From positions 8,642-72,641 of the forward strand of contig CALCNX010000124.1 in NCBI GenBank assembly GCA_937899715.1: a DNA stretch of 64,000 bases. Direction: 5' to 3'. Positions 8,235-16,427 of the stretch are shown piece by piece. The first letter of the stretch is position 1; each line of letters starts with the position of its first letter. Position numbers and translations under genes: made by a program. This DNA is from an uncultured bacterium (lineage in GTDB: Bacteria > Bacteroidota > Ignavibacteria > Kapaibacteriales > UBA4661). Below the pieces are notes generated by a model that saw only the letters and a list, made by a program, of their open reading frames with translations, did not search any database and had not been told where the DNA came from.

Positions 8235-9554
8235 ATGAACACTATTGCTATTGTCGGACGACCAAACGTCGGTAAATCCACTCTTTTTAACCGTATTCTT
8301 GGGCGAGATGAAGCCATTCATGCGCCGGAACCCGGTGTTACCCGTGACCGCATCTATGGCAAAGCCGATTGGGCGGGGCGCTTTTTTACTGTTGTCGATA
8401 CGGGCGGGATTGTGCCCGATAGCGAGGAGCTTTTCGACGTTGCCATACGAGAACAAGCTGCTATGGCTATAAGCGAGGCACAGTCTATTATCTTCGTCTG
8501 CGATGGTCGCACGGGCATTACCGCCATTGATGAAGAAATAGCACGGTTACTGCTTCGATCCGGTAAGCACGTAACGATGGCAGTTAATAAAATGGATGAC
8601 CCAAAGCATGATATGAATGCCTATGAGTTTGCATCGCTGGGCTTGGGCGAACCATTTGGCTTTTCCGCACTTTCGGGGCGGAGTATTGGCGAAATGCTTG
8701 ATAGCGCCATCGAACCCTTTGCTGCTAATGAAGATGAAGTAGAGGACGAGCGCCTGAAAATAGCCATTGTCGGGCGACCAAATGTGGGCAAATCAAGTCT
8801 GTGTAATGCGCTTTTGGGGCATGAACGCACTATTGTTACGCCGATTGCGGGCACGACGCGCGATGCTATTGACAGCGTTCTCAAGTATTACGGCGAAGAA
8901 ATTGTACTGATAGATACCGCAGGACTCCGCCGCCGAAGTCGTATCCAAGAAAACGTCGAGATGTTCAGCACCTTCCGCACCCAACGCGCCATTGAGCGCT
9001 GCGATGTAGCAGTGGTGGTGGTGGATGCTGTGCAGGGTTTGGATATGCAGGACAAGCGGATTATCAATGATGTGGTAGATGCGCGTAAGGGTATTATCAT
9101 TGCTATCAATAAATGGGATGCCGTTGAGAAAGACCACAAGACTGCAGAAAACCTGACGAAGCAGATTCGCAGTGAAATGAAAACTGTAGATTATGCGCCG
9201 ACACTTTTTATCTCGGCACTCTCCAAGCAACGCATTACCAAAGTTCCCGAAATGGCGAAAGATATTCAAATGCGCCGCAAACAGCGTATTCCTACTGGAA
9301 AGCTGAACGATAAACTGCTGGAGGATATTTCCCGCACACCGCCACCGTCAGTCAAGGGGCATGATTTGCGGATTAACTACATCACGCAGACCGGAACCGA
9401 GCCACCGCTTTTCATCTTTTTTTCAAATTTTCCTGAATCCATTCCTGAAGCGTACAAACGTTTTTTGGAGAATAAACTCCGCGAACACCTTGATTTGACG
9501 GGCATTCCGATTTCATTCCTTTTCCGCAGCAAAAACAAGCGCGAGGACGATTAA
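8235..9554 (+). CDS. der: Ribosome-assembly GTPase Der (EngA)
   Basis: Der is the tandem GTPase needed for maturation of the 50S ribosomal subunit. The start at 8235 puts the first P-loop G-R-P-N-V-G-K-S-T at residues 8-16 and gives 439 residues, the normal size. An earlier in-frame start (8160) would overlap the pdxJ stop and add unrelated sequence. The first G domain has D-T-G-G and N-K-M-D. The second begins at G-R-P-N-V-G-K-S-S (about residue 180) and has D-T-A-G and N-K-W-D. The C-terminal KH-like domain ends in the F-L-F-R-S-K-N-K region. It is probably co-transcribed with pdxJ and perhaps with the channel gene downstream (36 bp gap). Confidence 0.96.
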   Translation: MNTIAIVGRPNVGKSTLFNRILGRDEAIHAPEPGVTRDRIYGKADWAGRFFTVVDTGGIVPDSEELFDVAIREQAAMAISEAQSIIFVCDGRTGITAIDEEIARLLLRSGKHVTMAVNKMDDPKHDMNAYEFASLGLGEPFGFSALSGRSIGEMLDSAIEPFAANEDEVEDERLKIAIVGRPNVGKSSLCNALLGHERTIVTPIAGTTRDAIDSVLKYYGEEIVLIDTAGLRRRSRIQENVEMFSTFRTQRAIERCDVAVVVVDAVQGLDMQDKRIINDVVDARKGIIIAINKWDAVEKDHKTAENLTKQIRSEMKTVDYAPTLFISALSKQRITKVPEMAKDIQMRRKQRIPTGKLNDKLLEDISRTPPPSVKGHDLRINYITQTGTEPPLFIFFSNFPESIPEAYKRFLENKLREHLDLTGIPISFLFRSKNKREDD

Positions 9555-9590
9555 CGCTGCTTGCACTCACATATTGCTAACGATGTTGCC

Positions 9591-10898
9591 ATGAAAAGTA
9601 TTCGACAACAATATTTTGAGCGTGCTTTTGATATTCTCTGGAGCGCATTGATTCTTCTTGGGGTGACTCTTGGAGCTGTGTACATACCGCTTCGGTTAGT
9701 TCGCAATATTGACCAAAGTATTTTTTCTTATACTATCGCAACATCGGTTACGGCACTGTTTATCTTAGACATTGGGTATAATTTTTATGTTGCTCTGCGT
9801 CGCCGCCAGAGTAATCACCGCCGCGACCGCCAAAACCCCGTAGAGCAGTATATTCGTCAGCGTCTGGTCATTGATATTTTGGCTGCCTTGCCGCTTCCTA
9901 CCATGCTTGGCAGCTATTCTGTCTTTATTTTGATTCGGTTGATAAAAATGGTGCGTGTGCGCGACATCTTTACGGAATGGCAACGCACGGCGCTTCAGTA
10001 TGCAAGCATTTTACGGCTAATTTTTCTTGCGTATTGGCTTTTTATCGTAGCACATTGGGTAGCGTGTGGTTGGATTTATTTGCATGGAGCGCCCGTTGGT
10101 ATTCCCTTTCGAGAATACTACGTCAAGGCGCTCTATTGGTCGGTGACAACGCTGGCAACGGTTGGCTATGGTGACATCACACCTAAAAATGATACTGAAA
10201 TGATGTATGCGATTTTCGTGATGCTGCTTGGAATGGTAACCTACGGCTATGTGGTGGGCAATATAGCAAACTTGCTGGCAAATCTGGACGCAAACCGCAA
10301 ACGGTATTATCAGCAGTCCGAAAAAATAAGCGCTTTTATGCACTCCCGCAAGATTCCTCGTGCGCTCCAGCGACGAATCAGCGATTATTATGCGTACTAT
10401 TGGGAACGTCAGGTCGGCGAAGACGAATCGGTGATGCTGAATTACCTTCCGCCTCGGCTGCGGTCTGAGGTGATGATGTTCCTTCGTCGAGATATTCTTT
10501 CGTCCGTCGGCATCTTTAGTAACGCTGATGAAAATACCCTGCGTGATATTGCGAAAGAGCTACGTCCGATGCTTTTTGCTCCAGGCGATATTGTATGCCG
10601 TCTTGGAGAACCGGGTAACTCTATGTATTTTATCAATAACGGTACGCTTGAAGTGCTTGATGCCGAACAGCGCACGATTGCTCTGTTGGAAGAGGGCGAT
10701 TTGTTTGGTGAGATTGCACTTCTTCTTGACCAACCCCGCACGGCTACTGTTCGTGCCCGTGATTACTGTGATGTCTATGCGCTGGAAAAGCAAGCATTTA
10801 ATGCAGTTTTAGCGCACCACCCACTCTTCCGTCAGCATATCCGCACAATGGCAAATGAACGCCAAAATGCCGAAAGCCATGATTCTTACGAACAATAA
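9591..10898 (+). CDS. Cyclic-nucleotide-gated K+ channel
   Basis: A voltage-gated-type potassium channel with a ligand-binding tail, 435 residues from the ATG at 9591. The N-terminal half has six hydrophobic segments. A positively charged segment (L-I-K-M-V-R-V-R-D-I) sits at the S4 position. The pore helix and selectivity filter T-V-G-Y-G-D lie at residues 190-195 between S5 and S6. After a C-linker, a cyclic-nucleotide-binding domain fills about residues 300-430, with the phosphate-binding cassette F-G-E-I-A-L-L and the Q-P-R-T-A-T-V-R-A segment whose Arg contacts the cyclic phosphate. It sits in the inner membrane. The neighbours suggest no specific signalling partner, and the ligand (cAMP, cGMP or none) cannot be told from sequence. 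Confidence 0.9.
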   Translation: MKSIRQQYFERAFDILWSALILLGVTLGAVYIPLRLVRNIDQSIFSYTIATSVTALFILDIGYNFYVALRRRQSNHRRDRQNPVEQYIRQRLVIDILAALPLPTMLGSYSVFILIRLIKMVRVRDIFTEWQRTALQYASILRLIFLAYWLFIVAHWVACGWIYLHGAPVGIPFREYYVKALYWSVTTLATVGYGDITPKNDTEMMYAIFVMLLGMVTYGYVVGNIANLLANLDANRKRYYQQSEKISAFMHSRKIPRALQRRISDYYAYYWERQVGEDESVMLNYLPPRLRSEVMMFLRRDILSSVGIFSNADENTLRDIAKELRPMLFAPGDIVCRLGEPGNSMYFINNGTLEVLDAEQRTIALLEEGDLFGEIALLLDQPRTATVRARDYCDVYALEKQAFNAVLAHHPLFRQHIRTMANERQNAESHDSYEQ

Positions 10899-10930
10899 CC
10901 GTTATTGAGCACACTTATTGAACACTTTTC

Positions 10931-11770
10931 ATGACGCTTCACCTCAACGCTATTCTTAGCCCGCAACTTCTTCGTGATAACGCTGTGTTGCGCAATAGCA
11001 TCACGGTCGTCATTGATGTTTTTCGTGCCACGACAACCATAGCTGTTGCCTTAGAAAATGGAGCCTTAGAAATTGTGCCTGTTGGAACTATCAAGGATGC
11101 TGAGGCAAAAGCAAAAGAATTACGAGGACGCTTAGGCGAAAAATCTGTACTGCTTTGTGGGGAGCGTGGCGGAATAAAGCCCGATGGCTTCGACCTCGGT
11201 AACTCGCCCCTTGAATACACGCGAGAAGTCATTCAGGATAAAATTCTTGTCCTTACAACAACGAATGGCACACAGGCATTGCAAGCGGCAAGCTCTGCAC
11301 CACTCGTCCTTGCTGCTTCCTTTGCAAATATGCAGGCAGTCGTGATGTTCATTATGCGCTATTTGGTCTTGCACGAGGCGCGCACAATGCAACTTACGGA
11401 CACAAGTACTAATACCAAAGACGAACAGCGCATTGAGAGTATTTGTGCCTTCTGCGCAGGAAGCGAAGGAGATTTTAGCTACGAAGATACATTGTGTGCG
11501 GGGGCGTTACTGGAATCACTTGCCACCGAGTTCACTGATGGGGGGTATGCTTACACTACGAGCGATACAGCCAATGCTGCCCGCAATCTCTATCGCAATG
11601 AAAACCATCTTGCCCAAACACTCGCCTCTACGCGCCATGCGGAGTATCTCACTTCGATTGGCTTCGGTCGTGATGTAGAGTTTGCCAGCACCTTCGGCAC
11701 GAGCCGAATGATTCCGTTGCGTCGTGCTGATGGTGCGCTTATTCACTGGCATAACCCCTTGAATCTTTGA
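10931..11770 (+). CDS. 2-phosphosulfolactate phosphatase family protein (ComB-like)
   Basis: 279 residues. ComB hydrolyses 2-phosphosulfolactate in coenzyme M synthesis, but many bacteria without coenzyme M carry homologues of uncertain function. Family marks are V-V-I-D-V-F-R-A-T-T-T near the N-terminus (residues 25-35), C-G-E-R-G-G-I-K-P-D-G-F-D-L-G-N-S-P, T-T-N-G-T-Q-A, and the C-terminal C-A-G-S-E-G-D-F-S-Y-E-D-T-L-C-A-G acid-rich block. The family Mg-dependent fold fits this length. No comA, comC or sulfopyruvate decarboxylase genes are nearby, so the substrate here is open. It follows the channel gene by 32 bp and converges with the metallo-hydrolase gene. Confidence 0.85.
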   Translation: MTLHLNAILSPQLLRDNAVLRNSITVVIDVFRATTTIAVALENGALEIVPVGTIKDAEAKAKELRGRLGEKSVLLCGERGGIKPDGFDLGNSPLEYTREVIQDKILVLTTTNGTQALQAASSAPLVLAASFANMQAVVMFIMRYLVLHEARTMQLTDTSTNTKDEQRIESICAFCAGSEGDFSYEDTLCAGALLESLATEFTDGGYAYTTSDTANAARNLYRNENHLAQTLASTRHAEYLTSIGFGRDVEFASTFGTSRMIPLRRADGALIHWHNPLNL

Positions 11771-11792
11771 AGGAATCAAGTGAAGAAGCAAA

Positions 11793-13193
11793 TCATATCT
11801 CAAAGCGGTGAGACTCGCCTAATCCGGGTATCGTAACGTTCATATCAGGGAAGTTTGCTTTCACTGTAGCGCTCATAGATGCTGTCGCGGCGGGGTCGCC
11901 ATGTACCAAGAAAAGATGTTTTGGCTTGGTCTCGAAAATATAGTCCAGAAGTTCACTGCGTTGTGAATGAGCGCTGAAGCGGAAGCGTTCCAGCTCGCAA
12001 GCACGTGTCACTGTTTTATTTGCCATCGTAAATTCCACATCGCGCTCGGAGTGTAGGAGCGCATAGCCGGGCGTGGAAGAATCTTGATAGCCCATGACAC
12101 CGATACCGAAATTGCGAATCCCCAGCCAACGCTGCGCCAGTTGATACGACGGGCTTCCTTCATTCAGCATCCCGCTTGAAATCACAACAATCGAAGGCTC
12201 GTTGAAAAATTTCGCCGACATCATTGTTTCGTACTTGACGTAGGTGAGCGGAATACTGGTTAGCTGGAAACCCGGCTCCACACGTGGTACAGAATGGGCA
12301 TAGCGGTCATAAATTTTAGAAATGCGCTTGCTCATGCCGCCGGTGTAAATGGGCAGTTTCGGGATTCTACCTGCGTTCATCAAATTCGACACAACCTTTA
12401 AGACCTCTTGCGTTTTGCCAAGCGCAAAGGTCGGCAACATGACCGAGCCGTTTTGGTTGACGATATGATTGATAAATTCCGCGAGGCGTACTTTTTCTTC
12501 ATCATAAGAGCGTGGATGCTCGTCTGCGCCATTGGTACACTCAATGATTAAGCAGTCAAGATGGTGTCTGGGCAGGGATGCACCTGCCAGTAATGCTTGG
12601 CGAGAAAATTGCACGTCGCCCGTGTGCATAATGGCTGCTCCGCCTGCCTCAAAGAGCGCTCCCGCGGAACCGATAATATGCCCCGCGTCGTGGAAGGTCA
12701 AATTGATTCCGTTGGAAGAGGTTGATTTGCCAGATGTGCCATTGTAAATAGCTCTATCACTGGTGAGTTTCACAGGTTCGTTGTAGAGAACACTTTCAAA
12801 GACAACCGAAAATTTATCCAGCATCGCCGGAACGTAGTAATCAAGCGCTCCCGAAGGTAGTCCTGCTGTGTCGTCTATTTTGAGGAGTTTGATGGTATTG
12901 CGCAGCATGATTTCAATGAGGTCGCGCGTGGGGCGCGTGGCAATCATTCGTGCGTGGGGAAGGCTCTTCATAATGTACGGCAGACCGCCCAAGTGGTCGG
13001 TGTGTGCGTGCGTCAGAACAAAAGTGTCAACAGCACGCTCGTCTAATAGTTCTAAGTGCGGGAGTGCGTCACTATCGCGCCTGCGTGGGTGCAAGCCCGA
13101 ATCAATAATTACGCCATGTCCGTCAATGTTCAAGTAACAAGAATTTGCGCCGATTTCGCCCGCGCCCCCCAGCATCATAAGTTCAATATTCAT
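11793..13193 (-). CDS. Beta-CASP metallo-beta-lactamase-fold RNA hydrolase
   Basis: 466 residues. It belongs to the metallo-beta-lactamase superfamily with a beta-CASP insert, whose bacterial members act as RNA endo- or 5'-exonucleases. The zinc-binding motif H-A-H-T-D-H (about residues 60-65) is preceded by the G-A-G-E-I-G-A-N-S-C-Y start. A second metal-ligand region is D-A-G-H-I-I-G-S-A-G with M-H-T-G-D-V-Q-F. The beta-CASP domain (about 200-390) has S-G-M-L-N-E-G-S and L-H-S-E-R-D-V-E-F. The C-terminal F-S-A-H-S-Q-R-S-E-L and H-L-F-L-V-H-G-D blocks give the last histidines. Which RNAs it processes is unknown. It lies in a minus-strand pair with the protease gene upstream. Confidence 0.88.
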   Translation of the reverse strand: MNIELMMLGGAGEIGANSCYLNIDGHGVIIDSGLHPRRRDSDALPHLELLDERAVDTFVLTHAHTDHLGGLPYIMKSLPHARMIATRPTRDLIEIMLRNTIKLLKIDDTAGLPSGALDYYVPAMLDKFSVVFESVLYNEPVKLTSDRAIYNGTSGKSTSSNGINLTFHDAGHIIGSAGALFEAGGAAIMHTGDVQFSRQALLAGASLPRHHLDCLIIECTNGADEHPRSYDEEKVRLAEFINHIVNQNGSVMLPTFALGKTQEVLKVVSNLMNAGRIPKLPIYTGGMSKRISKIYDRYAHSVPRVEPGFQLTSIPLTYVKYETMMSAKFFNEPSIVVISSGMLNEGSPSYQLAQRWLGIRNFGIGVMGYQDSSTPGYALLHSERDVEFTMANKTVTRACELERFRFSAHSQRSELLDYIFETKPKHLFLVHGDPAATASMSATVKANFPDMNVTIPGLGESHRFEI

Positions 13194-13257
13194 TCTGTCG
13201 GTCTCTTTGCTTTCGTGTGTGATTTAGTACGGTTTGATTGTGCTGCACAATAAGACG

Positions 13258-14949
13258 TTATTGTGGCTGTTTAAGTATTGTTTTGTACCGTTTCGGGTTG
13301 TGCAATATTGCCGAAGCGGTGGAAACATCGGCATCCTCCGCAAGTATTTTGCCAATCACGGTGCTGCGTGGATAAAATCGTTCCAAAATTTCTTCGTAAA
13401 GCGCAATGCTTACAATATCGCGCTGCTTTTCAAGTTCTTGCGTTTGGTCTTTTGCAAGCTGCGCTTTTGCGGCGTTCACGTGTGATAGGACTGCTTGATT
13501 TTGCGACTGACCGGGGGTGGTTTTGAGCAGTTTTTCTAGTTCGGCCAACTTGCGAAACGCAGGGCTTTCGTAGGTAAATTTCGAGCGCTTCGCAAAGTTC
13601 ACAAACTGGTCAAAAACTCGCTTGTCGACAGCAAATTTTTCCGGCAACGCCTTTTTATCGCCCGCGTACTCATTGGCAAAAGAGAAAAATGTATTGTGCT
13701 TAAAAAGCTCACCGATAATGTCCGCCTGCCGTTGTGCCGCCAAAACACTATCGGGCAAAATACCCGTTGCATCGCGGACGATGCGCCCTGTGACGGTTTT
13801 GAAGGTCTTGGTAGTGTCCAGATTGGATTTTACGATACCGTGCCGTCGTCCGTTGTAATCAATTTTTTGGATGCAGCGCCCCGATGGAGTGTAGTATTTT
13901 GCGGTTGTCATTTTAAGCGTTGCATCGTAGGGCAGCGACGAAATCGTTTGCACAAGCCCTTTGCCAAACGACCGTTCGCCCACAATCACCCCTCGGTCAA
14001 GGTCTTGAATTGCTCCGGCGACGATTTCGCTGGCGCTGGCGGTATTGTCGTTTATCAGCACCGCCAAGGGTAAAGCGGGTTCGAGCGGTGTACGGCGCGA
14101 GTAGTAGCGGCGTTCGCTTTCGCTTGTTCGCCCGCGAGTAGAAACAATCAGTGTGCCTTGTGGCACGAACAGTTCGCTAATGCTCACTGCTGCGTCCAGA
14201 AGACCACCCGGATTATCCCGCAAATCCACGATGATGCCGCTCAAGGACGATTTTTTCTCCTGTGCCTGTTTGTGGAGCGTTGCAATAGCATCGCGCACTT
14301 CGGCGGGAGCATTGTGTGTGAAGCGTTCCAGTCGCAAGTAGCCAATGTCGTTCTGCACAATTCCGACGTAGGTTACGTTCTTGAGTGTTACTTCCTGCCG
14401 TTGCAGAGCGATGCTCAGGGTATCGCGCGCTCCTGCTCGAATGATCCGCATCGTAACGGCGGAGCCGGGTTTGCCACGTGTGTATTTGCGAAGTTCATTG
14501 GTGGTCGCCTTGAGTACGACAACCGAGTCAATCGCATAAATTCTATCCCCAACGCGAAGCCCTGCTTTCTCTGCCGAACAGCCTTCGGTGATGCCGACAA
14601 TAGTAACGGCGCTGTCGAGAAGCGAGGTGGTGATGCCCAATCCACCATAGACACCGGTTGTGATGATGTCAACTTCTTCGCTGTCTTCATCGCCGATGTA
14701 GGACGTGTACGGGTCGAGATGCTTGACCATGCCTTCGATACCGGCTTCAATGAATTCGGCGGGGTCAATTTCATCCACATATTCATTGGACACTTGGCGG
14801 AAGAATTCGCCAAAAATAGCCAATGACTTGGAAATTTTCATGTACGCTGCATTGTCGGATAATGCGTAGAAACCCCACGAGGTGAGTCCGATACTAAGCG
14901 TCAATGCCCAGAGAGTCAGAGTCAGTAGTCGTGGACGAAAGTGGCTCAT
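13258..14949 (-). CDS. C-terminal processing protease (S41, CtpA type)
   Basis: 563 residues. A periplasmic tail-specific serine protease with an N-terminal hydrophobic anchor or signal (about residues 8-30). A helical linker (D-P-A-E-F-I-E-A-G-I-E-G-M) is followed by a PDZ domain at about 90-170 (V-G-D-R-I-Y-A-I-D, carboxylate loop G-G-L-G-I). The S41 catalytic core includes D-L-R-D-N-P-G-G-L-L-D, N-D-N-T-A-S-A-S-E-I with the nucleophile Ser, and G-E-R-S-F-G-K-G-L-V-Q with the catalytic Lys. The roughly 150-residue C-terminal helical region resembles the tail of CtpA/Prc proteins. Likely jobs are envelope protein turnover or cell-wall hydrolase control. A second, unrelated-looking S41 protein is encoded at 18825-21044. 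Confidence 0.92.
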   Translation of the reverse strand: MSHFRPRLLTLTLWALTLSIGLTSWGFYALSDNAAYMKISKSLAIFGEFFRQVSNEYVDEIDPAEFIEAGIEGMVKHLDPYTSYIGDEDSEEVDIITTGVYGGLGITTSLLDSAVTIVGITEGCSAEKAGLRVGDRIYAIDSVVVLKATTNELRKYTRGKPGSAVTMRIIRAGARDTLSIALQRQEVTLKNVTYVGIVQNDIGYLRLERFTHNAPAEVRDAIATLHKQAQEKKSSLSGIIVDLRDNPGGLLDAAVSISELFVPQGTLIVSTRGRTSESERRYYSRRTPLEPALPLAVLINDNTASASEIVAGAIQDLDRGVIVGERSFGKGLVQTISSLPYDATLKMTTAKYYTPSGRCIQKIDYNGRRHGIVKSNLDTTKTFKTVTGRIVRDATGILPDSVLAAQRQADIIGELFKHNTFFSFANEYAGDKKALPEKFAVDKRVFDQFVNFAKRSKFTYESPAFRKLAELEKLLKTTPGQSQNQAVLSHVNAAKAQLAKDQTQELEKQRDIVSIALYEEILERFYPRSTVIGKILAEDADVSTASAILHNPKRYKTILKQPQ

Positions 14950-15002
14950 AGCGATAACAACGTAAGTGTAAGAAAAAGAGTCTATTTTGCAACAGCACTC
15001 AA

Positions 15003-15416
15003 TTACAAGGCAGTTGCCGTAGGATTGATTAAGAATTCTTGGATTTTTTGTAAATCTTTGGCTGTAATAAAGCCGCCTATTTTATCTACTAATACACTGA
15101 GTAGTGCTGATTTATAGGTTAAGTTTACATTTGCCTCGCCTTTGCGAAAGACTTGATAGTTGATTTGCGTGTTCAGCATTTGCCATTTACTTTTCATTTC
15201 AATATAGCCAAGCGCAAGAGAAGTTCGCAGCTCTTCCTCTTCTTCATCGCCAACATCTTCGGCATGAGCCAGAAAGGTAGCGCGAACAGAAGAAGCCCAT
15301 TCAGCAAGGTCACTACGCTCTTGTGGGGTACTTTCTTTATATGCCTCAAGGCAGCTTTTCCATGACTCTTCTATCTCGGCGCTGTGTAAAGCGTCGCGTA
15401 GTTGTTGAACGAGCAT
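15003..15416 (-). CDS. Hypothetical protein, 137 residues
   Basis: I do not recognise a family. The start at 15416 is supported by a strong Shine-Dalgarno AGGAG 8-9 bases upstream. The longer in-frame extension to 15545 would run into the AT-rich region shared with the divergent gene. The protein is acidic and helical: an E-I-E-E-S-W-K-S-C-L-E-A-Y segment near residue 15, an acidic D-V-G-D-E-E-E-E-E-L run near residue 60, then alternating beta-like segments and a C-terminal helix (D-L-Q-K-I-Q-E-F-L). It has no signal or membrane segment, so it is presumably cytoplasmic. It sits 53 bp upstream of ctpA on the same strand. Confidence 0.7.
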   Translation of the reverse strand: MLVQQLRDALHSAEIEESWKSCLEAYKESTPQERSDLAEWASSVRATFLAHAEDVGDEEEEELRTSLALGYIEMKSKWQMLNTQINYQVFRKGEANVNLTYKSALLSVLVDKIGGFITAKDLQKIQEFLINPTATAL

Positions 15417-15636
15417 CGTCAGTCTCCTAAAAATACGGGGTGGTGGTGATAGCAGCGCAATTTGGGAAATAAGTCGTTTCAAACAAGATTTTGAAAATAC
15501 AAATGAACTTGATAATACGAAATTTTTCTGAACTGCGAGTGACAATAGTTTGTTCTTCGGCGGCTTTTTGCGATATTACCACCTGCAAGATACGTTGCAA
15601 AATACTTCTTTTCACTGATTTCCGCACACAGAACAG

Positions 15637-16413
15637 ATGTCTTTATCTTCACTTGAATTGCTGCTGCCGAATTTTCTGCCCGCTACACCCTCTGCCTTTG
15701 CGCACAGTCTGTGTGAATCGGCGTGGAGTGAATCCCTGCAACCGCCTACTCTAGGGCGTTTGCCTGAAAGCACAACCCCAAAAACACTGGCGGCAACCGG
15801 GGAAGCACTGATACAACTTTATGCGTCGTTTTTTCGCCAAGTCAAAGCGCAACAAAGCCTTGCCGATGCCCATTTGAAGCGCCTTATGCGCTGGGGAGTC
15901 TGGGAAGAATACCCGCGCACGGAATTGCCACCGTCGTTGGAACAAGTAATGATGCCGCTTCGGGGAATCGTAACAGCCTTCCCGGAAATTGAACCAATGC
16001 TCAAGGAGGGACACATCCCGGACAATATCGTTTTCCGTTCGGCATGGCGTTTTTTCTGCTTTCGCTATGGGCAGAGAGCGCTGCACGAGGGTGATATTGC
16101 GCTTCCTCGCTTTGCCGAAGACCCGAAGGGAACATTTACCCATCTGCTTTCTTTGCAGCCCATCCGCAAATATGACGATGAATTTCCGACCACGGCCAAA
16201 CTCAGCATCAAAGCACGTTTGCTGAATACGTTATGGCGAAAATACGTCCGTGCGCAGCATGAGATAGAGCGGCAGCGTTCAGAAACTATGAAAGAGGCAT
16301 ATCCTCTGCGCCAAGCAATGCTTGCTGTCGCCGAGCAGCTTGCGCAAAAAGGGCGCTTGCAATCGCCGTCCGACGTCTGGAATACTTCTGTTCACGATTT
16401 GGCAAGGCTGTGA
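15637..16413 (+). CDS. Hypothetical protein, 258 residues
   Basis: No family is recognised. The protein is soluble, with no signal peptide or membrane segment and a mostly helical pattern rich in Arg, Leu and Trp. The central part holds W-R-F-F-C-F-R-Y-G-Q-R-A-L-H. The C-terminal third is a basic helix (L-W-R-K-Y-V-R-A-Q-H-E-I-E-R-Q-R), which could be a coiled coil or nucleic-acid-binding surface. It is transcribed divergently from the 137-residue gene and converges with uvrC, with only 14 bp between the stops. The start at 15637 is the first ATG after the AT-rich divergent region. Confidence 0.75.
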   Translation: MSLSSLELLLPNFLPATPSAFAHSLCESAWSESLQPPTLGRLPESTTPKTLAATGEALIQLYASFFRQVKAQQSLADAHLKRLMRWGVWEEYPRTELPPSLEQVMMPLRGIVTAFPEIEPMLKEGHIPDNIVFRSAWRFFCFRYGQRALHEGDIALPRFAEDPKGTFTHLLSLQPIRKYDDEFPTTAKLSIKARLLNTLWRKYVRAQHEIERQRSETMKEAYPLRQAMLAVAEQLAQKGRLQSPSDVWNTSVHDLARL

Positions 16414-16427
16414 AGTTTAAGGCTTTT

